DNA of 64,000 nucleotides from Calonectria ilicicola. Lineage: Eukaryota; Ascomycota; Sordariomycetes; Hypocreales; Nectriaceae. The notes under the pieces are model-generated. The model was not told the origin of the DNA. It saw nothing but the letters and a program-made list of their open reading frames with translations, and ran no database searches. Positions within the stretch are counted from its first letter, which is position 1. Every line of letters begins with the position of its first letter. The translations under genes and the position numbers were made by a program. The stretch is from assembly GCA_020809705.1 (NCBI GenBank), contig CP085831.1, positions 4,588,001 to 4,652,000 of the forward strand. Reading direction: 5' to 3'. Below, piece by piece: positions 1 through 13,006 of the stretch.

Positions 1-814
1 CCCCAAAGCGATTGTATGGCAAGCATAAAGTAGGCTTCGCGACAGAAATTTGGTTGTTGCGCCTATGGAGGTCGCTCTCGTCGAAATCTTACTGATTGTC
101 TGTTATCAATCCCACGTGGCCCATGGATAAGACAAAATTGCACTTGCAGACACTGTTGTAGATAACTACGGTTTGCCTCTTGGGGTAATTACTGTATCAT
201 CCCACACCATATTCATCGATTCATGGTGCCTTGTTCCTTGGGCATAGGCCTTGTTGTAATGCAAGGATCGCGGGGCACTTGGCATTAGGCACTGTAGCGA
301 GTCGCGTGCTAAAGTCCAAACTTTGCACGAGACAGTTATGCCCTGCATCTAGCTACGGATTACGGATATCTTGCCCCAATGAGGACAAGACTTATCGGCC
401 TAGTTTCTGACAGAAGTGATACAAGTAAGGTGAGACTGGTGTTAGCATGACGTACACTGCCACCAGGGCTTCAAGTAGGTTTGCGTGCCGGGGAGAACTG
501 ATCTCGAACCCGAGACCCGCTGGCGAATGCAGTCTAATCGACTATCGCGTATTGGGCGATTGTATCCCACCTGCCTGTTGGTTCTTACTAGGATTGGTAA
601 AGCTGCTTATCGCTGTTCTAGACCAGGGAGGTAGAGAAGTGGAATGAATTTGCGGGGGAATGAGGGAATGATCCTATTCGCTGCTCTGACAAGCTCGTTT
701 TGATCCGTGGGATAAGGACTGCTACTTAATACCAATCCTAGTCCTGCTATCATGTCAAAATGCATTATTCACTCAGAATTCCTGTTCATTCTTCCGTTCT
801 CAAATTGCATCATC
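1..814. other. Intergenic region upstream of the permease
   Basis: No convincing gene is visible. The short open frames here have no recognisable domain. A compact hairpin near 500-520 with TCTCG/CGAGA arms resembles part of a tRNA T-arm on the minus strand, but cloverleaf pairing fails. The last few hundred bases are presumably the promoter of the downstream permease. Confidence 0.4.
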
Positions 815-2563
815 ATGGATTCCGACGAGAAATCCCACGTGGAGGCTCCAAGCTTCGCTGACGCAAAGCTGGACAAGCAAGCCTCTGCAGCCGGGAGTAT
901 ACGCCAGGGTACCATCACATACGAAAGCGAACTTCAACGTCGGCTCGGAAACCGCCAGATCCAACTCATTGCCATCGGTGGCTCGATCGGAACCGCCGTG
1001 TTCGTCTCCATCGGCACGGGCCTCGCTCGAGGCGGACCTGCAAGTCTGCTTCTAGCTTATACAATCTATTCCTGCATTGTCGGGCTTGTGAACAACTGCA
1101 TGGCTGAGATGGCTACATTTATGCCCGTGTCGGGAGCCTTTATCCGCATGGCTGGCCGCTGGGTTGATGAGTCTTTCGGGTTCATGGTTGGATGGAACTT
1201 CTTCCTCTACGAAGCTCTACTTATACCATTCGAAATCTCTGCGTTAAATGTCGTCTTGAAGTATTGGCGGGATGATATCCCCGTAGCGGCTGTTGTTTCG
1301 ACCTGCATTGTAACCTATGGGTGAGTTCTGGTCCCTCGTGCGCACAATGTTGAGCTTTGTCTGATGGCTATACCTAGCATCATCAATGTGGGTGCAGTCA
1401 GATGGTTTGGTGAGGCCGAGTTCTGGCTCTCGACGGGCAAAATCCTGCTCTTTTTTATTCTTTTCATGTTTACATTCATCACCATGGTCGGGGGCAACCC
1501 GAAACACGATGCATACGGATTCCGATACTGGAGTAGCCCTGGAGCGTTTGCCGAGCATATCACGACAGGCGACTTAGGCCGATTTGAGGGCTTCCTAGGG
1601 TCCTTGTGGATCGCCGCGTTTACCATTGTTGGTCCTGAATATGTTTCTATGATCGCAGGTGAAGCGAAGCTGCCCCGAACATACCTCAAAGCTGCATTCA
1701 AGACAACATACATTCGGTTTGGTATCTTCTTCATACTTTCGTCCATTTGCGTCGGTATCGTCATCCCGTATAATGACCCCTCCCTCGTGGGCATCATCAA
1801 TGGGACCAGTGGAGGTGCAGGAACCGGCGCAGCATCCCCCTACGTTATTGCCATGGGTAATTTGGGAATTGGCGTCTTGCCGCACATTGCAAATGCACTT
1901 CTGGTTTCCTCCATCTATTCGGCTGGAAACGCCTTTTGCTACTACGGCTCACGAAGTCTGTATGGCCTGGCCCTTGGGGGTCAAGCCCCAAGGTTTCTTC
2001 TCAAGTGCACATCATTTGGCTTGCCTATTTATTGCTTGGGAATTGTCATGTTGTTCCCATTCTTAGCCTTCTTAGCGGTATCCAACAATTCAATGGTGGT
2101 CTTGACTTGGCTCACCAATATCATCACTGCGGCCCAAATTATTGATCACATTGTTATTTCCATCACCTATGTCTTCTTTTACCGGGCTTGCAAGGCCCAG
2201 GGTATTGATCGGAAATCATTGCCTTACTATGGCTGGTTTCAGCCCTATGGAGCATACATTTCAGCCATTTTTCTGACATGCGTGGTTTTTGTGTACGGGT
2301 ATACAGTTTTCCTCCCAGGAAACTTTACAGCTCAGGACTTCTTCACCTATTATACCATGTTGCTGGTTGCGCCAATTACATTCTTCGGGTGGAAGTTGGC
2401 AAAGAAGACAAAGTTTGTCAAGGCTGCAGAGGCGGATCTTGTTTGGGAGAAGCCACAGATTGATGCATATGAGGCAGCATTCGAGGAAGTACCTGTCGGC
2501 TTTTGGATGGAAATCCTACAAATGTTTGGCGTCAACAAACTCAAGTTGGGTGGTAGGGCATAG
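815..2563 (+). CDS. Amino acid permease (APC superfamily, YAT-type)
   Basis: Two exons, 815-1320 and 1378-2563, join in frame across a 57 nt intron (GTGAGT..CTAG) to give about 563 residues, the usual length for fungal amino acid permeases. I chose the ATG at 815 (MDSDEKSH) over the in-frame ATG at 752 because permeases normally start with a short acidic cytosolic tail. The family signature around the first membrane helix (IGGSIGTAVFVSIGTGLARGG) and the RWFGEAEFW motif just after the splice junction are clear. About 12 hydrophobic segments follow. It should be a plasma-membrane proton symporter taking up amino acids; the substrate cannot be read from sequence. The gene appears intact. Confidence 0.93.
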
Positions 2564-2869
2564 ATATTCATATGCTTCATAGCACCTATCCAATTTCTAC
2601 TTCAAAGTATGACCCTTTAAATTACTATATGCGACCCTACAGGAAGTAAACATTTAGTTGATGCTGTTTAAATCCTTTGCCATACTGGGCTCGAAATGCA
2701 CTTAAAACTTTAATCCTCTGATATCCCCCGCACAGGTTTCATGCTGACGGATCTCATCTCATGAATGCCCCTCTGAAGCAAAATAGCAAACAAAAAGCTA
2801 GACGTATATATAGGACAAAAGAAAGGTGAATGAAGAAAATAAATACGCCTCCACATGACTTTCTGCCTC
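2564..2869. other. Intergenic region between convergent genes
   Basis: About 300 bases between the 3' ends of the permease and the minus-strand ankyrin gene. It is mildly AT-rich and presumably holds both 3' UTRs. No other element is seen. Confidence 0.4.
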
Positions 2870-5621
2870 CTACTCATATTCTGAGCGGCTTTCTTGATCA
2901 GATGGTGGCTCCTCTGTTAGTTCGCTCGGGCTGCTTCCAACCCAACTATTCACATGTTCATCAGAATAGGTGTCGCCGAATATATTTGGCTTTAGCCAAG
3001 GCGAGGTACCAATTTCTTCAGTCAACTCTTTCAAGAGATCTTCAATAGCCACAATAGCCAAAGTTCGAATACCGGAATCCCAAGCACCAGCCCTGATTTG
3101 CTGATCCAGTGCGCGATACCACTTTGCTCCATTATAGTTATGGCAGTCAGTTTTCCACTTCATTAAAACTGAAAGATGGTTACGTGCAATCGTATCCTGA
3201 TTTTCAGTTAAAGCTTCAAGTGATTGCTGTAGCACCGACGTTTCGTAGTGGAGGTTTCGATCTCGAATTCCTTGGTACAACTGTACAAATGCGACAATAG
3301 CGTCCAGAGAAGGGCGTGACCAGATACCCGTGCATTGGTCTGGCAGATAAATGCAATACACAAACGTATCCCACGGCGTCCAGCCGTCACAGTCGCGCAT
3401 CTCAGTGTCGATTCCGGATAAGCTTAATCCATGTAGAAATCTCAAGCAGTTGAAATCACAATACCTCGCCAAGGGATGGAGTATATTGCATGAGTAGTTG
3501 TTAATTGACGTTAAGGACGCGCCGGCTTCGAAGAAGGCGCTAAGAGCCACCGAATTTTGTTGCTGCGCTGAAACCATAATTGGAGTATTTCCATAGGAGT
3601 CGGGTTGTTCTAAATCTAAGTTGGTTTTATCTAGCAGTAGTTGAAGCATTTCGTGTGCTATTTTGTTGTCCTTAAGGTCCGCCACCTCGTGCATTATGGT
3701 GCGACCCCACACGTTGCGGATAGAAACAGACGCACCCTCGTTGACTAGAAGACGAGCGGCATTAAGTTAACCAGAATGGACGGCCCAATGCAATGCCGTA
3801 TGTCCAACATTGTTTTGTTGGTGCACGCAGCATCTGGCCCTAAGAAGTTGCCGCATGCAATCGATATGACCGCGTTCCGCTGCCAACATGAGGGGGGTAT
3901 GACCAAGATAATTTTTGTGATCGATATTAACGCCTAGATTGATGAGGTGTTGTGCTATATCGGCTTTTCCAAGGTCGCAGACGGAGTGAATAGGTGCATA
4001 TCCTCTGGAATCAGGCTCATCAATGAGCCATGGTTGTCTCTGCAAAAGCTCCTTAACGTCACCTTCTTCAAAAATCGCTTCCTGTAATAATGAAGTGTCC
4101 CATGCTGGTGTGTCGTCTACGTATGATTCCACTCTTCCAAGAAGCCAAGTAGCTCGCTCGCTGAGGTTTGATATCCGCCGAGTTGAACCAATCTGATAGA
4201 GTACGCGTCTGTTTATCATTATTATCTTCGCATCAACGCCGCGCTACTCCTTAGGCTGCATACCTTGGAAGTCCTTCCTTGGTTAAAATGCTACCCCAGA
4301 TCTCAAGTAGCACCTCAATGACTTCATAGGATTCGTACAAAATTGCTAACTGGTATTGATGATGTTAGAATAAAATGCCATGAAACGTTAAAATTGATGC
4401 ACCATCGATCATTACCTCAATAAGCTTCATACCATGCAGTTCATCGCTAGGAAATAGAAACTCTCTTCTTGAAAGGACATTTCGAAAGGGCTCTACCGGT
4501 TCTTTTATCTGATCTATTATGACATCATTCGGGTTTAATGCTCTCATTGGTCGCAAAGCACATCTTAGTGAATAAACTGTTTGAGAAAATGGATTTTTTC
4601 TCTGGAGCCATTTGGGTAGCTGGTACTTCAACAGCAGGTGGCCCTCTTTACTGCATACGCACTTCCAATCCCATCTTGAGTCTACCTGTTCGCAACTAGA
4701 ACGGTAATTAAGAATGAATGAGCCCAGCATGGGCGAGATCCAACTCGGATATTGGAAAGCCCAAGGTACAGCATGACATCTGCATTTGCAGTTGATAGGA
4801 CATTTAGGCCTTTCAACTAGAGCCCTGGGTCGATTGCCATTTATTTCATGCTGCTTGACAATCTGGTTATTGGGAATGTCTTGCATAATTTCATACTTTG
4901 TTGACGTAATTGCTTCAAAAGGAAAGAAAATAAAGTCAGAAGACAATTCAACTAATTTTGGACTGGGTTGAAAAGATACCAGATGAGTCAATAGTTGGAT
5001 AAATAGCGGTGGTTCTTGTTAAAGAGTTAGGCTCATTTTGTAATGATATGTTGCGTCGGATAGACTTACTGTTTGGACGCGATCATAAACTCATAGAGTT
5101 GTGAAATTTGAGTGGCGATTGTTCTTTGTTGCTCAAATTGTTGGAGTAACAGAGACTGTGGGAGATTGGACTTTTGGAGTTGCTGCCAGAGAAGAGCGTG
5201 CGACAAGTTTGATCTCGCGCCTTGAGCCTTTTGAAGCAATTTTTCTATCTTATGACTTTTAATGATCCACTTTGCTTTCTTGGCTTTGGTCCCATTATCG
5301 CCTGAGTTAACGGTGCATGCTTGTTCAATCGCCACGAGGTCATCGCATATCTCCTCGAGGTGCCCCGTAGCTGTCGTGACTTGCTCCATACCCAAAAGCC
5401 CCTCGCCGATAAATCCTTGTGCATCTCGGATCATATCTCTCATAAAAGTGATCTGGCGCCGCGGCCAATATGCTAGTACTAGAGGGGATTCGCTGCCTCA
5501 CTTGTTTGCGCAATTCATCGTAGTCATTTTGTATCTCGGGAATTCCCTGTAAGAACACCGCCCCCTTCGCTATTGTGTCGAGCGACCAGAGGACGCTAGA
5601 AATGGAGCCTGAAGTAGCCAT
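2870..5621 (-). CDS. Ankyrin-repeat protein with fungal N-terminal domain, interrupted by an in-frame stop
   Basis: Five exons can be joined in phase: 5621-5502, 5452-5070, 4962-4416, 4349-4264 and 4208-2870. The full frame is 825 codons. The N-terminus (MATSGSISSVLWSLDTIAKG) is helical, as in fungal NLR-like N-terminal domains. A middle region contains the CKCRCH cysteine cluster seen in related ankyrin proteins. Ankyrin repeats start near 4090 (GYAPIHSVCDLGKADIAQHL; LGHTPLMLAAERGHIDCMRQ). A TAA at 3769-3767 interrupts the third repeat, yet the same frame continues cleanly with LNAARLLVNEGASVSIRN. A CAA-to-TAA change would explain it. If the stop is real, the product is 525 residues with about three repeats. 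The role is unknown; such proteins usually act through protein-protein contacts. Confidence 0.75.
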
Positions 5622-6438
5622 AATATCGCATCTTCTGTCTCTCGATATTTAAATTGTTGTTGGGCCTGTCAGCGCGATTTTGTGACGTTCGCTTCAATCT
5701 GACCACAGCCACCCCCACCAAACGTTAGCCACCAATCAATGGCGGCTGAGCTTAGTCAAACTTGGGCATTCATTCATCTCACATTTCAAATCCCAATTTC
5801 TCACTCGGATTGAAGTCATATTATTTACAAATCATTTCTACGACATAGCACCCCGAGGAAATGTTACTAAAAACTTATTTTTTGCTCCGTCGGGTCAACC
5901 CGTCACCTAGTTACAGATGAGGGTGATGGGAGCCCTGCAACGGGCACAGAAACGCTATTCGGTACTGCCATTGCTTAACACCTGGTTGGTCAAGACCCAG
6001 ATTATTTCAGTAAAGCCACGTAGCAATGTTTCCATTGAGGCCAGCTACCTGATTCTTCTTTAAATAGTACCCCTGTTAGTGTTAGGATTGATGTTACAGG
6101 CCATTGCATGAAAAGGCAACCTGTAAACCATTCTGCGTTAGCAGTGCTCTAACAGCACCCACCAACGAAAAATAAAATGCATCCCTTGTCCTAATTTTGC
6201 CCTTTATCACCGCCTACCATCATGCGAGATAAGTCCCGAAGTAATTGCAGCAGCAGCAACCTGAAATCTACTGGATGCCTAACTTCCTCCAGATTCACGC
6301 CACCTACCTAAAACGAGGCTGCTCTGTTGAAAAGTCAATCTACCGCTATAACGAAAGGAAGCCGTACATTCTATCCTAAAATTACTCTTTATATATTACT
6401 TTCGTGCCTCATTCGACATCCAACCACCCACGGATAAT
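5622..6438. other. Divergent intergenic region
   Basis: About 800 bases between the start of the ankyrin gene and the start of the GNAT-like gene. No open frame with a recognisable domain is present. It probably holds both promoters; a TATATATTA run at about 6391 lies upstream of the plus-strand start. Confidence 0.4.
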
Positions 6439-7612
6439 ATGCCCCAATCTAATTTCACGATCTTTTCAAGTTCAGACGGTCCGATCAGAGTAGTATTTAG
6501 AGAGGCTACTGCAGAGCAACATGATAGTTGCTTTAAGTTGTCTGGAGATGCCTTCCGTTTCCCACTCTCACAATCGGATTATCTAGTACGCGAGAAGAAA
6601 TCCAGCCATGACCTACTGCAAAAGAATGCCTCGACACGACTCTGGTGTATTTATCTTGAGGATAGACCGAAGGAGGTTCTTGCAACTGGCAAGACAATCA
6701 GACGAGATCTTCTTGTCCAAGACACCGGTGGAGTGCGAGAAGAGCCAGGGTATTGCCTTGCAAGCGTTGTCACGGATCCAAAGTATCGATCTTGTGGCCT
6801 TGCATCTCACTTGCTCACTCAGATAAGCTTATGGCTGGATGGGCCAGGCAATGCTACAGCAAGTATGCTCTACAGCAGTATAGGCGAAGTGGGTAAAAAT
6901 CGTGCTTATGCCATATACGACATATTACTAACAGTTAACGGCTTTTACTAGTTTTATGTTGGAAGAGGCTGGAAAAAAGCAGAGCAGTTTCCAGTCTATC
7001 TTAACCATTCCTCAACAACTCAACTCTATAGATAAACCATATTCGGTCGAAACTCGAGCTCTTCACAAAACAGAAGTCACAACTCGAGCCTCCATTGACA
7101 TTCAGGACATCAAAGAGCGGTTTGGAATGAGTTCAGTCTCACCTGAAGAAATTAAATTCGCTGTTCTCCCAACCGCAACAATACTGACCAAGCTTCATGA
7201 CCGAGCCCACTTCATGGGCTCCAAACTACATGGCAAATCCCCTGAAAAGCATGGGAGTGTCTGCGATCTGACAGAGGCTTGGATCTATTGGTTTCACGAT
7301 TTTAGGAAACAACAACTTGGGGTACAGCGCATCCGGGTACCATTACCGTGGACAGATACACATGTTAAATCTGTCGCCCAACTTCTCCTTGATGCTCTGG
7401 GCGAGGCGACCAAGTGGGGTCTTCCAAAAATGGTTGTTTGGGAGCCTCACGAGTGTACTCAACGAGCAATGGAACTTCTGGCTGACAATTCCCATGCCAA
7501 AGTTGAAAACGAGGAGCGGGTCAATAAAAGTATCACTTCAATCAGGTGGCGAAATTCAGATGAAAGCAGCAAGATTTCTCTCCAACTGAACGAATTTTAT
7601 GCCTGGAGTTAA
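6439..7612 (+). CDS. Lyc1/GNAT-like N-acetyltransferase with a one-base frameshift
   Basis: Exon 1 (6439-6888) encodes an N-terminal GNAT-like domain with the motif-A region LASVVTDPKYRSCGLASHLL (acetyl-CoA loop). The intron 6889-6951 ends in CTAG, and exon 2 opens with FYVGRGW, which completes the family pattern SSIG-x-FY..RGW. That frame stops after 26 codons, while the frame one base over stays open to 7612 and carries the expected Lyc1-like C-terminal region (FAVLPTATILTKLHDRAHF). The switch most simply lies in the A6 run at 6973-6978, as one extra A. In yeast, Lyc1 acetylates lysine in catabolism; the substrate here is unknown. It is either a recent pseudogene or a homopolymer sequencing error. 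Confidence 0.7.
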
Positions 7613-7857
7613 TGGCCTTTAAAACAGGAGGTGGCGGGGTGTGTATGTTCTGTCTTTTTAAAAGCCAATTCATCTATTTTCAGACATCGTGAAATACCCG
7701 CCTTGTCCGCGGATTAAAATACTTTGAAATGTATACAAATTGAGGTCTTTTTTAGGTGTCTATTTTAAGCCAACCTCATCAGCGACGCCGTCCTCGTTTT
7801 ACAAACAGGAATTATATGTATCGCGATAAAGAGTGGTTTTTGTAAATCCAAAGGTTA

Positions 7858-10800
7858 TCATTCACACGATTTCATCTCAACAAACTTAAGCCCATTTTGT
7901 ATGACAGCCACCCTGTCATGTATAGAAAAAACAAAGCTACCACTGCCTGAACATGTAGGTAAAACATCGTTGCTCTTCGTAACGAACTCGCTCGGAACAA
8001 AGAAATGTTGATCATACTCTGAATTTTCAGGAGCAAGAATATCGACAGAACAAATCCAAAATTTTGGATGTAGGAACAGCAGTCTGTGATCTGCTACGCT
8101 AATTCCGAGAACATGAGAGCAAAATGTCTCGTTGAGTCTTCGGACGGGTCGCAAAACTGTGACAAGTCTTTCATTGCATACTTCTGCAAGATTGAATATC
8201 AGGGCAGATGAATTCACCACGTATTCATTTTGTTGACGAATCTCCAAGATGAGACACCCTGTGTGTTTGTCATAATTTGCAAAATCAATCCCCATTTCAG
8301 TAACCCCATCCGAGATTTCATAGTGTAACTCGATGGATTTTCCATCTATCTCCTTAGGGAAAATATTTGCAGAATATAAGACCATTTTGTGGTCACAAAC
8401 CAATCCAAATGAACCAACGCCGTCTTCATTTTGCACTGTTAACCACTTCCAGACGTGGGGTTCAACGGTAAAAGGAATTGATCCAATCAGCTTCCCAGAG
8501 TCCGTTTCATAAACATGATCCGAGTCCTGCGTGGAAACAAGGAGGTATTTTCCCGTGTCGTCAAACAGTAACTGGTGTATAGCTGCGGTGAAGCGAACTT
8601 GGAATAGAAGGCGCCCACCTGTGATAGTAGACTTGGCAGCTACACTAAGTTCTCGGACCTGAACGATACCGGCTATGTCACCAGATGCAATTATAGTTTC
8701 TTTCGTAATCGCAAGGCATTTGACGATACAGTTTGTGTGCGAATACAGAATTCGCCCGACATAGCTCTCCAATCCTTGGTGAACTTGAACATCTCCGTTG
8801 TGGTTTCCGCTAAACACAGCCGGCAGAGTCTCATGCGTGACCATGCAGCGGATCTTTGCAGATTTAAAGGTATCAAACTGGCCTTCCGTAACAGCAATGA
8901 CAGCCGCTTGGTCGCTTATACTAGCCTCTTCTTCGACTGTTTTTCTGATGAGAGTCGAAGGTGATCATATTTTCATCCCATGTTCTGCGGTGTCAACTAA
9001 ATTGAATCCGTCTGAACTGAATTCTAATAGTCTGAATGAATGGCTAGGCGTGAGCACATGGTAAAGTAGAGTCAGAGACTCAAAGTCCCATATTTGTAGA
9101 TTGCCGAGAACATCGACAGTACTGAATGTTCTCCCATCCATGGAGCATGATAATGATAAATAGACAGCGTGTGTTTCGGATGGTTGTGATTGAAGCGGAA
9201 CTCCAGACCACATGTCATATAGAGTTAAATGACCTTCATCATACGCCACAAGTAAAAGATTAATTTCGGGATTTGGGTTAAACATAACCTGGGCCACGTT
9301 TCGAGAGTTTTCGTCAATATCCCATGAAATCCAGGTGTCGGATTGCAATTCGTATATAGAAATAGGACCTGATCTATATCCGAGCGCTAGCAACTCCATA
9401 CCTGGCGAAATTGAGGCAGTGAATGGCGCCTTCACCCCATGCGAATTCAAACTAGAAGCAAAATCAAGAGGCTGATATGGATAGGAGTGATCCTCAAGCT
9501 GTTCACCTGTGGCAATATCCCAATGGTAGATATGAGCGGACATTGTAACAGTCATTATGTATGTCGAGGTGCAAGTTAGAAAGATGCAACGACTTCGTAA
9601 TCGCTTCTTCCAAAGTAATTTCCCTTTCATATCGCTCACTGTGAGATACTTCATACTTGCGGAGGCAACAAATGATCCAAGGGGATCAAGAAGTAGCAAA
9701 TCAATGGGGAAATTATGCGTAATCTCCTGGTCCTTCTGACAGCTGCGATGATTATATAGCTGGATATTTCCAGATTCAAAGCCAATCGCGATCAGGCCAT
9801 TGTTGCATGTTATGGTGGACGCACTACCATCCCCAAAAGTGATGGTTGCGGCACAATCGTCCCAATTCGAATTGTCGAGCCCCGAGCAGATTAATCCGTC
9901 AGGTGACTTTCCAAATTGTCTGTAAATTGCCGATTCAGTTAGACAAAGAGGTGGTATCAAAAAATAAATTGAACGAGGTTGTGCCACGAGAGCGCTACCG
10001 AACTTTGTGGCCAAACGCGTGAGATCCGTCACCCAGCCATCATGACTTTGACATGTCGATTGAGAGGTGAGCTATACTTTGCTCTTCTATCGAGGTAGCT
10101 TTTCAGATTTCTCGCAACCCGGATTAGGCGATGCAAGACCTGCTTAGAAGCAATTCGGTCGATCCAGGTCAACACAGTCGTAGTGAGGAATCTATCCAGG
10201 GCGACTAACATCTTGTCGCTTTGTGCTGAGGCTCCGAAAAGATGCTCCGAAAACTCAGTAATTGCGTAATCCAGGAGGAGGGAAGGTTGTTGCTGTGAAC
10301 GCTTCTGGGCGATGAGAGTTCTGTGCCTTGGTCGCTGCATTGATGGTCCAACGAGCAACTGAAGGCAAGTCAAGGCAATCCGTTCATGGAACTCTGTGCC
10401 TCGGACCCGAAATTCCCCTGCCTCCCCAGATGTTAAAAATTCTCGAGCCGTTGTATGTGCAACGTGAACGAGCTCTGTGTGCCTATCCACAGAGACCAAT
10501 TGTCCACAAAGGCCCTCTATGGCTGTTTTAGCGCTGGGTAAATGCACTTTAATATCCAGCTTGAGTGCTTCTGAAAGCTCTGAGACAGATAGCGGTCTGG
10601 AGGCTGACACCACCCATCCCAAAATTGCCTTGGTTATGTGCTTTTCTCGTGTGTTCTCACCCATCTCTGCGATAGTACGTTGATAATATGAGATCATCCC
10701 CTCAGGGATACCGCGGAGCACTGACATGATGCTCTCATAACCATAAACATTTTCGAGCTCGTCCATTACCAGCCGAACCCAGAGAAAAGACCCGTCTGAT

Positions 10801-13006
10801 CTATGCAATACCTCTTCTTTCAATTCTTGTTTTTCGCTGTCGTTGTCTATTGGCAAAAATTCCATGCGGCTTTGGATAAAGAGCTCAATGTGTTGAATTG
10901 TATCGTGCTGAGGTATCTCAACAGTGAAACAGCAGTCAAGCTGACACACCAGCTTTTGCATATCGCGAAGTTTTCTGCTCATCAAAAATATTCTCAAGGG
11001 AAATCGACATTGAGTTCCTTTGAGTAACGTAAATAGTTCAGAGTACTTGACACATTCATCAAGTGCATCAATGACCCAGTATTGCGGGGCAAGCATTGAT
11101 ATCTACCCATTAAATATTAGTACCTGACAGTAGAACAACGGGCCCAAGGGCGAAAAACCTGAAAAATGCCGGTTCTGAAAACTTTCTGCCAGATTTCTCG
11201 TGCATCATCTTGGTCGTATGTAAACCCGTCCTTGAACACCTTTGCCAAGGCATCACAAACAGCAGCATTTTTGGTGGCCATTTGTAAAGCTATTGATCTC
11301 AAACATCCAGCAAGTGATTGTGATGTTTTTTTACCAATGTGAAAATAGTAAACAGCAGCTTGTATGTTAAACTCAGTAAGCTGAGAAGCCACTGAGGTTG
11401 CCAGAACTGTTTTTCCTGCTCCAGGGCCGGCAGTCACCCAATAAATAGAAGGGTGAAAGTTCATCATTTCAGTCATTTGCAAGTCGGCTGGCGTATCCCT
11501 CCAGTCTCTGAAATCATCTCGTTCATCAATCCACTCACACGAGCCTCCGATCTTCTCATAATGCTCATCTGAAAGGTTGGCAATCCCTAGACTTGTTTTT
11601 ACCGTTCGCAATTGGACTTTAGATTCTTGTTCATTCTTCGAGAATACTTGCTTTAGTTAGCAGTGATTTATTGCCCTTAGAGCATGGTTCCACCTACCAT
11701 CCTTAAGCAACATCTGAACCATACTGCCCAAACTATTCCGTAGTACTTGGTAATTGGAGTCGTCGGGGCTGTCGAATTTGCACATGTCACGATGATTGGC
11801 ATTCATATATCGACTAGTCTCCCTTGTGAAGCCGGTACCTGGGCTCTTCATCAGCTTATAATTCTTCATCAGCAGCTGTGACACAAATACCTAGCACCGC
11901 AGATTCCCTTTCCACGAGCAAGGAAGAGTATGGCCCGATATTTGTCTCCAGAGACTCAAAAAATGAATGTATTGGAAGATCTTTGGCGTACCGTACAAAA
12001 TCATCGTTGATGTGTTGGGCAGGTGTGGAGCCTTTTTTGAGATCCTTGATATAATCTCGAGATGCAGACATGCCAACAAGTCCTCCGTACTTCAGCACGC
12101 TATTCAGAATTGATGCGTAGTCGGATCCTCTGTGAGGAGTGGCCAAAAAGAATATGCAGCGTATTCTATCGGCTATCTGAGTGGCTGTACTATCCTGGTG
12201 CGCGAGGGTATAGGCCTATCAAATATTTCCTCTTGAGTATGGAGTCGATTCAATGGCCAATCGCACCAGCAAACATACCTTCTTTATGACTAGGCCTCCC
12301 ATAGAATGCCCTATGAGAATAATTGGGCTCTGTGATGAACCTTAGCGTCTTGGGAACAATTTCCGCGACATTCGCCGACATCAAGGGAGCCTTACGTCAG
12401 GATTTTGGCGTAAATGGGGTGCGGACTTGATTTCTTCATAGAGCGCTTGGCCAAAATCGTGAACGCTGAGGATGCTCGGCTTGGAGTCTTTCAAATCGCT
12501 GTCATATCCAAAGCTGTGTATACTCGCGTGGTAAAACTCTTCTTCCATTGGTAGCCATCTTTGGGGCCAGAACAGCCACGGGTCGCTGCCTTTGCGCCAT
12601 GTTTTGATGGAATCACCTCCCAATCCGTGGACGAATATCAGATCGATTAACGGCTGTGGGGAAGGGTGCAACAAGTGCAGACCAAGCGGTCCCTTAGTGC
12701 CGACCGTATCGGAAGAAGTTGTATTCTTGCTTGTTGACGTTGACCTGAGCCGCCCGGGAAAGTAGCGCGACCGCTCTTTGGGTACTTTATTACTCTTGGC
12801 ATCGACGCTCGCGGCTTTGTATATACTCGTAGACTCTGAATCGTCGGCGGTCGTAGCAGCCTCTTCCCAGTCGGAATTGTCGCCATGGGGTAAGGTTTTG
12901 GGAGCTCGCCGGTCCGTAAGACCATACCATCGACTCTGATACGACACCCATTAGCGTTTTCTGATAACTCTCAGGACAGTGATCACAAGAGCACACATAC
13001 CTCCAT
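7858..13006 (-). pseudogene. NLR-type receptor: alpha/beta hydrolase - NACHT - WD40, with a frameshift and a nonsense codon
   Basis: Seven exons join in phase: 13006-13001, 12935-12396, 12329-12279, 12215-11891, 11838-11698, 11646-11159 and from 11102 down. The N-terminal part is a lipase-like alpha/beta hydrolase with LIFVHGLGGDS and the nucleophile elbow GHSMGG, followed by FFLATPHRGSDY. The NACHT domain has Walker A GPGAGKT near 11408-11428 and Walker B YWVIDALDEC near 11055-11085. The C-terminal half is a WD40-type beta-propeller region. Two lesions break it. Near 10030-10055 the frame changes just before the conserved W-x-TDLxRLxxKFG block. At 8967-8965, TGA stands where the family has Trp (MKI-stop-SPSTLIRKTVEEE), and the frame then runs on to 7858. 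NLRs of this build act in fungal immunity-like cell death and incompatibility. This copy is probably non-functional. Confidence 0.85.

Noticed and set aside
470..550. tRNA-like sequence on the minus strand
   Set aside because: A GGTTCGAG stretch resembles a T-loop, but the T-stem and anticodon stem do not pair, so no tRNA can be folded.
1244..2582. Open frames on both strands inside the amino acid permease
   Set aside because: Shadows of the permease coding frame; none has a domain.
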